Shown: piece by piece, positions 16,544-24,762 of the stretch | Numbering within the stretch: position 1 is the stretch's first letter | How the letters are laid out: each line of letters starts with the position of its first letter | From: JACVRM01 sp963839815 | GTDB taxonomy: Bacteria > Actinomycetota > Thermoleophilia > Gaiellales > Gaiellaceae | Direction: 5' to 3' | Length of the DNA stretch: 64,000 nt | NCBI GenBank assembly: GCA_963839815.1 | Contig: CAWIWF010000006.1 | Coordinates: 1,116,001-1,180,000, forward strand | Program-made: the position numbers and the translations under genes | Notes under the pieces: model-generated | What the model saw: the letters and a program-made list of their open reading frames with translations, nothing else | Database searches by the model: none | Told to the model about the DNA's origin: nothing

Positions 16544-17617
16544 TCACGCGGGCCGGGCGACCGCGACGGTGAGCCGGGCAGCGTCGGGCTCGTGGAAGCG
16601 GAGCAGCCCGGCGCCCTCCTCCTCGAGCTCCCTCCGCGAGCCGCGCGGAAGCGGCTCGAACGGCGTGATCGTCAGCCGCGCGCGGTCGCCGCTCCGCTCG
16701 ACCTGCCAGCGTCCCGCGACCGCCCCGTCGACGAGGAACGTCGGCATCGACGGCGGCACCTTGATCGAGAACACGACCGGCCGGTACCGCTCGGGCAGGA
16801 TCCCGGTTCGCCGTGCGTGCACGAGCAGCGCCGCATCCCACGTCGGCAGGAAGCGCACCGGCGCCGGCGTGTCGCCGGCCGGGAGGGGCGCCCGCGGTGC
16901 GTCGAGAAGCTCACGGCCTTCGCCGTCCAGGAAGCGGCGGAGCCGAAGCCGCTCGAGCACGGGCAGGAGCTGCGCCGCCGGCACTCCGGTGAACGCGCTC
17001 ACGTCGTGCCGCGAGGCCGGCCCGAATGCGCCCAGGTACGAGCGCACGAGGTGCGCGAGCCCCTCGTCCGCCGATACCGCCGACGGGCCGAGCCAGTCCT
17101 CCGCGACGGCGTAGAGGCTCGCCCGCCGCCGCTCCCACGTCCCGCTCGGCGGCGCGCGGAGCAGGTCGAGCCAGAGGCCGACGTCGCCGTGCCCGAGCCG
17201 CTTCAGCTCCCGGTCCTCGAGCGCCCCGCCCGCGAACGCCCTCCTCGCCGCGGCCGCCCGCCGCCGCAGCACGCGCTCCGACACCGCGCCCTTCTGTAGC
17301 CGGAGCCACCACTCCCGCCGCGCCTGCCGGATGCCGAGTGCGAACGGCCAGTAGTCGCGCGCCGAGACGAGGTGGATCGTCGAGCGCATGAGCGTGCCCT
17401 GGACGACCACGCGCCGGCTCAGCGCCCGGTCGAGACCCTGGCGGCGGAACCCGTCCACGCACGACCATAAACGGATGTAGCCGTTCGGGGCGTACTGGTT
17501 CTGGATGCCGCCGAGTCGCTCCAGGGCGCGCGGAAGCGGCAGTCGCGGGCGTGTGAGCAGGAGCTGGCGCGCGAGCAGTGCCCGATTCAGCTCGCGCTCG
17601 CTCAGGATGCGCGTCAT
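16544..17617 (-). CDS. winged-helix DNA-binding protein, AlkZ-like (HTH_42), copy 2
   Basis: A 357-residue protein of the HTH_42 family, which includes AlkZ-type DNA glycosylases. Landmarks are LSERELNRALLARQLL, a GIQNQYAPNGYIRLWS segment (AlkZ-type proteins have a QxQ here), GTLMRSTIHLVSARDYW and PAPVRFLPTWDAALL. If it is a glycosylase, it would excise alkylated or cross-linked bases. The QNQ of this copy retains the Q-x-Q pattern. Its ATG overlaps the stop of its upstream tandem paralogue (ATGA). Confidence 0.8.
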   Translation of the reverse strand: MTRILSERELNRALLARQLLLTRPRLPLPRALERLGGIQNQYAPNGYIRLWSCVDGFRRQGLDRALSRRVVVQGTLMRSTIHLVSARDYWPFALGIRQARREWWLRLQKGAVSERVLRRRAAAARRAFAGGALEDRELKRLGHGDVGLWLDLLRAPPSGTWERRRASLYAVAEDWLGPSAVSADEGLAHLVRSYLGAFGPASRHDVSAFTGVPAAQLLPVLERLRLRRFLDGEGRELLDAPRAPLPAGDTPAPVRFLPTWDAALLVHARRTGILPERYRPVVFSIKVPPSMPTFLVDGAVAGRWQVERSGDRARLTITPFEPLPRGSRRELEEEGAGLLRFHEPDAARLTVAVARPA

Positions 17618-18679
17618 GCGTGGAACGCGGCGAGCGCCGCGGCCTCGTCCTTCAGCTCGCGATGCGTCCGCTGTGGGAGCGAGCGCGAACGGTTCCAGCT
17701 CGACGCGACCGTCCTCGACCGACCACGTGCCTGCGACGAGCCCGTCGACCAGGAACGTCGCCTGCACGTCGCCATTGCGGCGGATGACCGTGGCCCTGTG
17801 CTCCTCCGGCAGGATGCGGGAGCGGTCGTCGTGAGCGAGCAGCACGCTGTCCCAGACCGGCAGGAAGCGGACGGGTGCGGGAGTGTCGGCGGGCGGCAGT
17901 GGGGCGCGAGGCAGGTCGAGAAGCTCGCGCCCGCGCTCGTCGCGGAAGTGGCGGAGGCGAAGGCGCTGGAGGCCCGGCTCGAGCGCCGCGACCGGCAGTC
18001 CCGTCCACTGCGCGATGTCGGCCCGGGTCGCCGGGCCAAACGCGGCCAGGTAGCGCCGCACCAGCTGCTCGGCGGCGGCTGCTCCGTCGGAGCTCGGGGC
18101 GCCCAGCCACACCGGTGCGGGGACGAACCGGCTGCCGGCGGTGTTCGAGCGCCAGACGCTCCCCTCGGGCGTATGCACGAGCTCCGCCTCGGCGACGACC
18201 AGATGCCAGACGAGCCACGGATGGGGGTCGTACGCCGGGAGCTTCCCCAGCCCGAGCAGCTCGAGGAGCTCCGGCCGGCTGCGCGGGGCATCCGCGGTGA
18301 GCGCTCGTGCGGCCGCGGCAAGCTGCGGCAGCTCGTCGGCGATCCGCTCGCGCTCGACGCGGCGGCGAAGCGCAGCGACGCGCGCGCCACGGACGAGACC
18401 GGCGTAGGAGAGATAGTCGCTCGCGCTGACGTGATGGAGCGTGACGCGCATCAGCGTCGCCTTGACGACCCGCCGGGCCGAGATCGCGCGGACGAGCTGC
18501 TCGCGGCGGAACCCGCGCAGCCGCGTCCAGAGGGCGAGGTACGGCGAGGGCGGCCACTGCGCCTGCAGCGCGCCGAGCCGCTCGATCGCCGCCGGGATAG
18601 GCAGCGAGGCCCGTCGCAGCAGCAGCTGCCGGGCGAGCAGGGCACGGTTCAGCTCGCGGGTCGTGAGCACGCGTACCAC
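17614..18679 (-). CDS. winged-helix DNA-binding protein, AlkZ-like (HTH_42), copy 1
   Basis: Tandem paralogue of the downstream gene. It shares TRELNRALLARQLLLRR, ALQAQWPPSPYLALW (QAQ motif), ATLMRVTLHHVSASDYLSY and APVRFLPVWDSVLL. The last 25 residues (RELKDEAAALAAFHA) are in a different phase; one surplus base near 17690 would explain this. The corrected end EPFASLPQRTHRELKDE lines up with EPLPRGSRRELEEE in copy 2. GTG start at 18679. Confidence 0.78.
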
Positions 18680-18758
18680 ACCGCCACGCTACTGCCCTTC
18701 CGCTCGCATCGACGAGGTTGGAGGCGTACGGCTCGACCAGGCTGGGTAGCGCCTAGAG

Positions 18759-19649
18759 GTGGCCGACTTTCTCGACCTCCTGCTCGACAACGACACCGCC
18801 CTCGGCCGGCTCGTGACCACCGGCGTCATCCTCGGCGCGACCCTGCTCGTCGGCCTCGCGCTGGCACCGCTCGTGACGAGGCGGATCGAGGATCCGTACG
18901 CCCGCTACCACCTGCGCAAAGCGGTGCGCTTCACGCTGTTCGCGCTCGCCTTGATCGCGGTCGCGATCGTCTGGCGTCCGTTCGCAGGCCGAATCGGCGT
19001 GGTCGTCGGGCTCGCAGCCGCCGGAATCGCGTTCGCCATGCAGGAGGTGATCGGGGCTGTGGCCGGCTGGTTCAACATCCTCCTGGGGCGCATCTTCAGT
19101 GTGGGCGACCGGATCGAGATGGGCGGCGTCCGCGGCGACGTCATCGACGTGACGCCGCTTCGCACCAAGATCCTCGAGATCGGCAGCGCTGCCGACGGCG
19201 AGGCATGGGTGAAGGGCCGCCAGTACACCGGCCGCATCGTCGCCGTCTCGAACAAGGCGACCTTTACGCAGCCGGTCTACAACTACACCGCGGTCTTCGA
19301 GTTCATCTGGGAGGAGCTGTCGCTGCCAATCTCGCATCACAGCGACTGGCAGCAGGCCGAGCAGATCATGCGCGAGGAGGCGATCCGCGTCTCGCGCTCG
19401 GAGGGCGCCCGGGATGCGATCGAGCAGATGGCCGCGCGCTACCCGGTGCCGCGGACAGAGATCGAGCCCCGGGTCTTCGTGCGCGCGACCGACAACTGGA
19501 TGGAGCTGGCGGCGCGGTTCGTCGTGCCGGTGCGGACGGCGCGCTCGGTGAAGGACGAGCTGACGCGTCGGATCCGGGCACGGCTGGACGAAGCGGGGAT
19601 CGAGCTCGCCTCCGAGACGATCGAGGCCACGGTTCGCTCCCGCGACTGA
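18759..19649 (+). CDS. mechanosensitive ion channel, MscS family
   Basis: A 296-residue channel protein. Predicted membrane segments lie at about residues 18-38 and 55-75. The pore helix is VVVGLAAAGIAFAMQEVIGAVAGWFNILLGR, followed by the MscS beta domain (VGDRIEMGGVRGDVIDVTPLRTKILEIG). The conserved Gly/Ala packing pattern of the pore is visible. Such channels release solutes on hypo-osmotic shock. The C-terminal alpha/beta domain ends in a predicted helix. GTG start. Confidence 0.88.
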   Translation: MADFLDLLLDNDTALGRLVTTGVILGATLLVGLALAPLVTRRIEDPYARYHLRKAVRFTLFALALIAVAIVWRPFAGRIGVVVGLAAAGIAFAMQEVIGAVAGWFNILLGRIFSVGDRIEMGGVRGDVIDVTPLRTKILEIGSAADGEAWVKGRQYTGRIVAVSNKATFTQPVYNYTAVFEFIWEELSLPISHHSDWQQAEQIMREEAIRVSRSEGARDAIEQMAARYPVPRTEIEPRVFVRATDNWMELAARFVVPVRTARSVKDELTRRIRARLDEAGIELASETIEATVRSRD

Positions 19650-19655
19650 GCCGCG

Positions 19656-20066
19656 TCAGCCCTTGCGGTCGGGCCCGGCGCGCTCCAGCGTGATCCGGAC
19701 GAGCACCCGCCGCTCGCGCCGCATGCGCTCACGGTAGTCGTCCCAGTCCGGCTCGTCGCCGCCGAAGCTCCGGTAGTAGTCGACGAGCGGCTCCATCGCC
19801 TCCGGCAGCGAGACGATCTCGGCCGTGCCCGCCACCTCCACCCAGTCGCCGAAGAACCGGTCGGTGAAGACGCACAGGTGCGCGCGTGGGTCGCGGCGCA
19901 GGTAGCGGGTCTTGTAGGCGGTCTCGCGCGTGCTGATCACGACGAGGCCCTCGGCGTCGAGCGTCGCGAGCACGGGGGAGAGCTGGATGCTCCCGTCGGG
20001 GCGCCGCACCGCGAGCACGCCGCGGTGGTTGGAGCGGATGAATTCGCGTGCCTCGTCGAGCTCCAC
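19656..20066 (-). CDS. PPOX class F420-dependent protein
   Basis: A 136-residue split-barrel protein of the PPOX/FDOR superfamily: FIRSNHRGVLAVRRPDGSIQ, SPVLATLDAEGLVVISTRE, YKTRYLRRDPRAHLCVFTD. Actinobacterial members usually bind coenzyme F420, or less often FMN, and reduce diverse small molecules. The convergent MscS gene ends 6 nt away. GTG start at 20066. Confidence 0.82.
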   Translation of the reverse strand: MELDEAREFIRSNHRGVLAVRRPDGSIQLSPVLATLDAEGLVVISTRETAYKTRYLRRDPRAHLCVFTDRFFGDWVEVAGTAEIVSLPEAMEPLVDYYRSFGGDEPDWDDYRERMRRERRVLVRITLERAGPDRKG

Positions 20067-20133
20067 CGGGCCACTATGACGGAGCCGCGGACGGCGGGGC
20101 CGCGCCGGGCAGGCGGCTACACTGCACCCGCCC

Positions 20134-20206
20134 GGGGCTATAGCTCAGTTGGGAGAGCGCCTGGATCGCACCCAGGAGGTCGCCGGTTCGAGTCCGGCTA
20201 GCTCCA
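20134..20206 (+). tRNA. tRNA-Ala (CGC)
   Basis: A 73-nt cloverleaf. The acceptor is GGGGCTA / TAGCTCC with one G-U pair, the D-arm is GCTCAGTTGGGAGAGC, the anticodon arm is CCTGG-ATCGCAC-CCAGG giving CGC, and the T-arm is CCGG-TTCGAGT-CCGG. The discriminator is A and CCA is not encoded. Confidence 0.93.
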
Positions 20207-20232
20207 TTTCGTTGTCACATCGACAACGGGAT

Positions 20233-21612
20233 TCATTCCGTCTCGCGAACGGCGAACACACGCCAGGCGTCTGGGATGCCTTTGAGCGCCCGCTCGCCGC
20301 GGTCTTCGAACCTCAGCCCCGAGCCTGCGACCAGGTCCTTGACAGTGCTCGAGACGAGAACCTCGCCGGGTTCGGCGAGCGAAGCGATTCGAGCTCCGAT
20401 CGACACCGCCACCCCGACGATCTTCCCGTCACTGACCTCACACTCGCCCGTATGGACGCCGGCCCGGATCTCGAGGTCGAGAGCCCGCAGGGAGTCGACG
20501 ATCGCGGTTGCTGCGTGGACGGCTCGCGCAGGGCCGTCGAACGCCGCGAAGAATCCGTCGCCGGCCGTATCGAGCTCGCGACCCTGGAAGCGAGCGAGCT
20601 CCCGGCGTACTGCCGCGTGATGCTGCTCGAGCAGCGTGCGCCAGCCCGTGTCGCCTAACCGGGAGGCGAGCTCGGTTGAGCCGACGATGTCGGTGAAGAG
20701 CACGGTTGCGAGGACGCGTTCGGCCACGCCGTGGTCGGTGAGCCGAGAGACGAACTCCCGCGTCGCTTCCATCGTCGCTGCATGCGCGTCATCGTCGACC
20801 CAGGTGTACTGGCCGTCGAAGGGCGGCAGTTCGACCACACTCGCTCCGCGGACTCGCTCGGCCATGTAGTACGCGGGCCCGGGCTGTGAGGGCCGCGGCA
20901 GGATGAGCGTCGGCACCCGGACGGCCGACAGGACGTCGCTGACGTCGAGCTCCTTGGCCGTTCGGAAAGCGGTCAGCGCTGCGCCCGGGCTGAGGCTGCG
21001 GCGCATGTGCCACACGAACCACTCGCGAAAGCTCTCGTCTTCGGCAACCTCGGGGGCCCACTCGCGCGCGAGATCCTCCAGGAACGGGCGCTCACCCCAG
21101 CCATTCCGAATGGCGGCGAGCCACTCACGCCAATCCTCCTCGCTCGATGCCCAGGGGTAGTCGGATGTTCGAGTCCCCTTCACTTGCGGGTCGAAGCACA
21201 CGAGACCCGCGCAGCGTTCGGGATAGGTCGCGGCGAACAGCACGCCGATACCCGTCGCAGCGGCACCGAGCCAGATCACCGCGCTCTCGGAGCCGACGGC
21301 GTCCATGACCGCCCGGACGTCGTCCATCGCGGTCTCGGCGGAATGCACCTCGCGAACCCTGTCGGAGAGTCCAGTCCCCCGCTTGTCGAGCATCAGCAGC
21401 CGGCCGCATTCGGCGAGCCCCGTGACGTGACGAACGAGCAGTGGCTGGTCCCACGTGGAGACCAGGTCACCGGTGACTCCGCGTACGAAGACGACGTCGG
21501 CCGATCCGTTCCCGATCACTTGATAGGCGATCGCGACATTGCCGCTCCGGGCATAGCTGACGTCCGGAATCCGCACGAGAGGAGTCTCTCCGACCGCCGA
21601 CCGCACCGCCAC
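20233..21612 (-). CDS. class III adenylate/guanylate cyclase with N-terminal alpha/beta-hydrolase domain
   Basis: A 459-residue two-domain protein. Residues 15-280 follow an alpha/beta-hydrolase fold (DKRGTGLSDRV, AATYPERCAGLV, VRVPTLILP), but the nucleophile elbow reads LGAAATG, so the usual Ser is Ala and the domain is probably a sensor and not an enzyme. Residues 290-459 are a CHD cyclase domain. The metal-binding Asp pair is in VLFTDIVGST and DTAGDGFFAAFDG, and IRAGVHTGECE and VNLAARIA-like VSIGARIASLAEPGEVLVS follow. It makes a cyclic nucleotide, probably cAMP, in response to an unknown ligand. GTG start. Confidence 0.85.
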   Translation of the reverse strand: MAVRSAVGETPLVRIPDVSYARSGNVAIAYQVIGNGSADVVFVRGVTGDLVSTWDQPLLVRHVTGLAECGRLLMLDKRGTGLSDRVREVHSAETAMDDVRAVMDAVGSESAVIWLGAAATGIGVLFAATYPERCAGLVCFDPQVKGTRTSDYPWASSEEDWREWLAAIRNGWGERPFLEDLAREWAPEVAEDESFREWFVWHMRRSLSPGAALTAFRTAKELDVSDVLSAVRVPTLILPRPSQPGPAYYMAERVRGASVVELPPFDGQYTWVDDDAHAATMEATREFVSRLTDHGVAERVLATVLFTDIVGSTELASRLGDTGWRTLLEQHHAAVRRELARFQGRELDTAGDGFFAAFDGPARAVHAATAIVDSLRALDLEIRAGVHTGECEVSDGKIVGVAVSIGARIASLAEPGEVLVSSTVKDLVAGSGLRFEDRGERALKGIPDAWRVFAVRETE

Positions 21613-21719
21613 CTGTCAGGACACTCCCGGCCCGCAGCCGCCACCGAGGAGTTCGCAAAACCCGCGCGGCAGGTTTGAAAGCTGTCCCGTTAGGTCCACC
21701 TCACCCCTCCGGCGCGACC

Positions 21720-22697
21720 TCAGAGGCTGACGACCGCCTTCGAGCGGCAGTGGCCCTCGCCGAGGTACGCGAGCGCATCCCGCACCTGCTCGAGGCCTTC
21801 ATAGCGCCGGTCGATGAGCGACTTCAGCGTCCCCTCCTCGAGCATCCGCGCGAGCAGCCCGAGGTCGTCGGGGTTGATCTTCGCGATGAAGAACACGGCC
21901 TTCTGGCTCCGGCCCAGAGCCGCCAGCCGCATGCGGATCACGTGGCCGAGCGGCCCGAGCAGCGCACCTGGCTTCGGCTTCGCGCCGACGATGACGACCG
22001 TGGCCGAGGGTGTCAGCACCCGCCGCAGCCGGCGCAGCGAGCGCGTGCCGGCGATGTCGATCAGCAGGTCGTGGCGCTCGCCGAGCTCGGTGAACTCCTC
22101 CTCGGTGTAGTCGACGACGCGATCCGCTCCGAGCGAGCGCACTTGCTCGACGTTCCGCGTGCTGCAGACGGCGGTCACGCTCGCTCCGAACGCCTTGGCC
22201 AGCTGGACGGCGAACGACCCGACGCCGCCCGACGCACCGTTGATCAGGACTCGCTGCCCCGGCTGCAGCTTGCCGTGGTCGCGCAGGGCCTGGAGCGCCG
22301 TGATGCCGGCGATGGGCACCGCGGCCGCCTCCTCGAACGAGAGGTTCGCCGGCTTCAGGGCCAGGCGCACCTCGCGCGCGGGCGCGTGCTCGGCCCAGGC
22401 CGCCCCGGAGGTGCCGAAGACCTCGTCGCCGACCTTCAGGTGGCGGATCTCCTTGCCGACGGCCTCGACGTGCCCGGCGAGGTCGGAGCCGATGCCCGGC
22501 CGCTTCGGCCGCAGCAGCTCCTTCGGGCTGAAGACGCGGGCGAAGAGCGGCCCGGTGACGAGGTACCAGTCGGCCGGGTTGACCGATGTGGCCGCGACGC
22601 GGACGAGCACCTGGTCGTCAGCGATCGAGGGCACCGGCACCTCACGCAGGGCGAGGCGCTGCGGCGGCCCGTACTGCTCGAGCCGCAGGGCCTTCAT
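21720..22697 (-). CDS. NAD(P)-dependent zinc-independent alcohol dehydrogenase / quinone oxidoreductase
   Basis: A 325-residue medium-chain dehydrogenase/reductase. The start is MKALRLEQYGPPQRLALREV, the substrate domain has VNPADWYLVTGP, and the Rossmann motif NGASGGVGSFAVQLAKAFGA (about residue 155) binds NAD(P)H. The structural zinc cysteines are absent, as in quinone oxidoreductases. It is transcribed divergently from a TetR gene across 155 bp holding three direct repeats, so it is very probably that regulator's target and may detoxify an inducing compound. Confidence 0.85.
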   Translation of the reverse strand: MKALRLEQYGPPQRLALREVPVPSIADDQVLVRVAATSVNPADWYLVTGPLFARVFSPKELLRPKRPGIGSDLAGHVEAVGKEIRHLKVGDEVFGTSGAAWAEHAPAREVRLALKPANLSFEEAAAVPIAGITALQALRDHGKLQPGQRVLINGASGGVGSFAVQLAKAFGASVTAVCSTRNVEQVRSLGADRVVDYTEEEFTELGERHDLLIDIAGTRSLRRLRRVLTPSATVVIVGAKPKPGALLGPLGHVIRMRLAALGRSQKAVFFIAKINPDDLGLLARMLEEGTLKSLIDRRYEGLEQVRDALAYLGEGHCRSKAVVSL

Positions 22698-22809
22698 CGT
22701 CTCGGGCGATCGCTGGTGTCCGTGTCGGCTGCAAGGCTGAGAGTGGCTGCTGATGCGGTCATGCTGGCTCCTAATGGTGACGCGCGCCACAACGGCCGCC
22801 GCATTCGAC

Positions 22810-22852
22810 TACAGTGTAAGCGTACGGCGTAAGCCTATACGTACAGCGTAAG
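22810..22852. promoter_or_regulatory. triple direct repeat, candidate TetR operator
   Basis: Three copies of TAC(A/G)G(C/T)GTAAG at 22810-22820, 22823-22833 and 22842-22852, immediately upstream of the TetR start and within the divergent promoter region of the oxidoreductase. The region is markedly AT-richer than its surroundings. Confidence 0.65.
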
Positions 22853-23524
22853 TTGTCAAGCCCCGATCCCGCCCCCGCCCCGTCAGCCGCCCGCGTGCCC
22901 CTGAGCCGCGAGCGGGTGATCGCCGCTGCCGTTTCGCTCGCCGACGAGAGCGGCATCGACGGGCTCAGCATGCGCAAGCTCGCCCAGGCGCTCGGCGTCG
23001 AGGCGATGTCGCTCTACAACCACGTTGCGGGCAAGGACGACCTGCTCGTCGGCGTGGTCGAGTCGGTCGCGGGCGAGATCGACCTGGCGCCCGGCGGCGA
23101 CTGGAAGGCGGCGATGCGCACGCGGGCGATCTCTGCGCACGAGGTCTTGAAGCGGCACCCCTGGGCGGCCGGCCTGTGGATGACGACGCGGGGCTTCGGC
23201 GGGGCGCGCATGCGCTTCGCGGATGCAGTGCTCCGGGGTTTCCGTGAGGGAGGCTTCTCGGAGGCGCTCACGTACCACGGCTTCCACGTGCTGCAGAGCC
23301 ACATCATGGGGTACTCGCTCTACGCGACGGGGCTGAGCTTCGAGGAGGGCGAGCTGGAGGAGTTGGCGGCCACGTTCCTCCGCGAGTTCGAGGAGGGGGA
23401 CTACCCGGACCTGGCCGCGCACGTCCGCCAGCACATAGAGCCGAGCGACGAGCATGCGGGCGCCTTCGAGTTCGGGCTCGACCTGATCCTCGACGGGCTC
23501 GAGCGCCTTCGCGACGGCGCCTAG
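22853..23524 (+). CDS. TetR/AcrR family transcriptional regulator
   Basis: A 223-residue repressor. The N-terminal HTH (about residues 18-62) reads SRERVIAAAVSLADESGIDGLSMRKLAQALG then VEAMSLYNHVAGKDDLL, followed by a ligand-binding helical domain resembling the TetR_C class (LKRHPWAAGLW). The start is taken as TTG at 22853, right at the edge of the triple repeat. It probably represses itself and the divergent oxidoreductase gene. Confidence 0.88.
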   Translation: MSSPDPAPAPSAARVPLSRERVIAAAVSLADESGIDGLSMRKLAQALGVEAMSLYNHVAGKDDLLVGVVESVAGEIDLAPGGDWKAAMRTRAISAHEVLKRHPWAAGLWMTTRGFGGARMRFADAVLRGFREGGFSEALTYHGFHVLQSHIMGYSLYATGLSFEEGELEELAATFLREFEEGDYPDLAAHVRQHIEPSDEHAGAFEFGLDLILDGLERLRDGA

Positions 23525-23529
23525 GGCGG

Positions 23530-23934
23530 TCAGTCGCGAGGCCGGTACGCCGAGGGCCCGGCGATCACGACCCGGTAGCCGTCCGGGTCGCGCAGCCAGA
23601 GCTCGGGCTGCCTGGCGTTCGGGTTCTCGTGCACGTCGCGCTCGACCTCGGCTCCCGCGGCGCGTGCTCGCTCGACCGCGCCGTCGAAGTCGGCGACCTC
23701 GAACCAGACGAGGACGCCGTTGCCGAGCGGCGTGTCACCGTCGGCGAGCAGCCCGTGGTGATCCTCGACGTCGGCGGCGTGCAGCTGGAGCAGGATCTCC
23801 CCGCCGGCGACGATCTGCTCGTACTCGGCGCCGCCGTGCCCGCTGTCGGCGCCGAGCACCTGCTGGTAGAAGCGGCTCGACGCAGGCACATCGCGGACGA
23901 CGAGCATCGGCTGCGGCCAGGCCCGAGCCATCAT
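23530..23934 (-). CDS. VOC family (glyoxalase/bleomycin resistance-like) protein
   Basis: A 134-residue vicinal-oxygen-chelate protein: PMLVVRDVPASSRFYQQVLG, ILLQLHAADVEDHHG, WFEVADFDGAVERARAAGAEV and LWLRDPDGYRVVIAGPS. Metal ligands are plausible (His in the QLHAADVEDHH region, Glu in PELWLRDPDG). The ATG at 23934 overlaps the TGA of the bicupin gene, so the two are coupled. The substrate is unknown. Confidence 0.8.
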   Translation of the reverse strand: MMARAWPQPMLVVRDVPASSRFYQQVLGADSGHGGAEYEQIVAGGEILLQLHAADVEDHHGLLADGDTPLGNGVLVWFEVADFDGAVERARAAGAEVERDVHENPNARQPELWLRDPDGYRVVIAGPSAYRPRD

Positions 23935-24686
23935 CCCTGCTCCCTGAGCCACTCGTGGAAGCCGGCGCTCGGGGCGTGAACGTTCAGGAGCCGGCAGGCG
24001 CGCCCGGCTGCGCCGAACGTGTGCTCGAGCCCGGGTGGCGCGGCCACGAACGACCCGGCCCCGAGCACGACGCGGTTGCCGCCGAGTACGAACTCGGCCT
24101 CTCCTTCCAGCACGTAGAACGAGTCGACGTGATCGTCGTGGGAGTGCGGGTCTGGTCCCACGAAGCTTGGCTCGAGCTCGAACTCGATCAGCGAGAGCTC
24201 GTCCCGGCCGATCTTGATCGTGGCCACCCGCTGCTCTGCGACGAGCCGCTCGCCCTCGCCGGCGTCGAGCAACACCGCCTCCGTGGCGGGCCGGCCGCTC
24301 CCCGGCTCGGCGTCTTCGCTGTCGAACCCCCCGGGCTCACCGCGATCGACAGCGCGCAGGTGCTCGGCGAAGTCGCCGTCGGGCGTGTGGAAGTTGAGAA
24401 ACCGCGCGCGGGACGTGCTGCGAAAGCCATGGACGACGCCGGGCGGGGCGCAGACGGACGAACCCGGGCCGAGCTCCACCTCCTCGTCGTCGACGAGGAA
24501 CGCGAGGCCGCCCTCGAGCACGTAGAACGAGTCCGCATGCCGCCGGTGGATGTGCAGGCCCGCGCCGGGCCGCGCGTCGGGGAAGAGCGACTCGGTGACG
24601 CAGAGCTCCGGCAGCCAGGACTTCAGCACGATGCGGCCGCCGAACAGGGACTCGCCCTCGCCGGGCCGGTGGAGGACGCCGCTCAC
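23931..24686 (-). CDS. bicupin domain protein
   Basis: A 251-residue protein with two cupin barrels. The first has LHIHRRHADSFYVLEGG at about residue 44, the second DPHSHDDHVDSFYVLEGE at about residue 177. Both keep the HxH...E metal-binding pattern and a downstream Pro-Pro-Gly-x-x-H. Possible dioxygenase or sugar-binding role; none can be fixed. GTG start at 24686. It ends in a 4-nt overlap with the VOC gene. Confidence 0.78.
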   Translation of the reverse strand: MSGVLHRPGEGESLFGGRIVLKSWLPELCVTESLFPDARPGAGLHIHRRHADSFYVLEGGLAFLVDDEEVELGPGSSVCAPPGVVHGFRSTSRARFLNFHTPDGDFAEHLRAVDRGEPGGFDSEDAEPGSGRPATEAVLLDAGEGERLVAEQRVATIKIGRDELSLIEFELEPSFVGPDPHSHDDHVDSFYVLEGEAEFVLGGNRVVLGAGSFVAAPPGLEHTFGAAGRACRLLNVHAPSAGFHEWLREQG

Positions 24687-24762
24687 TCGCGCGCGAGTAT
24701 GCCGCGGCGGTAGCGGTCTGTCACCACGATGGGGTTACAACCGGCCTGGTTGCCCCCCCCGC

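Noticed and set aside
17798..19693. 631-codon plus-strand frame spanning the AlkZ-like and MscS genes
   Set aside because: It crosses two well-supported genes in other frames and has no domain of its own.
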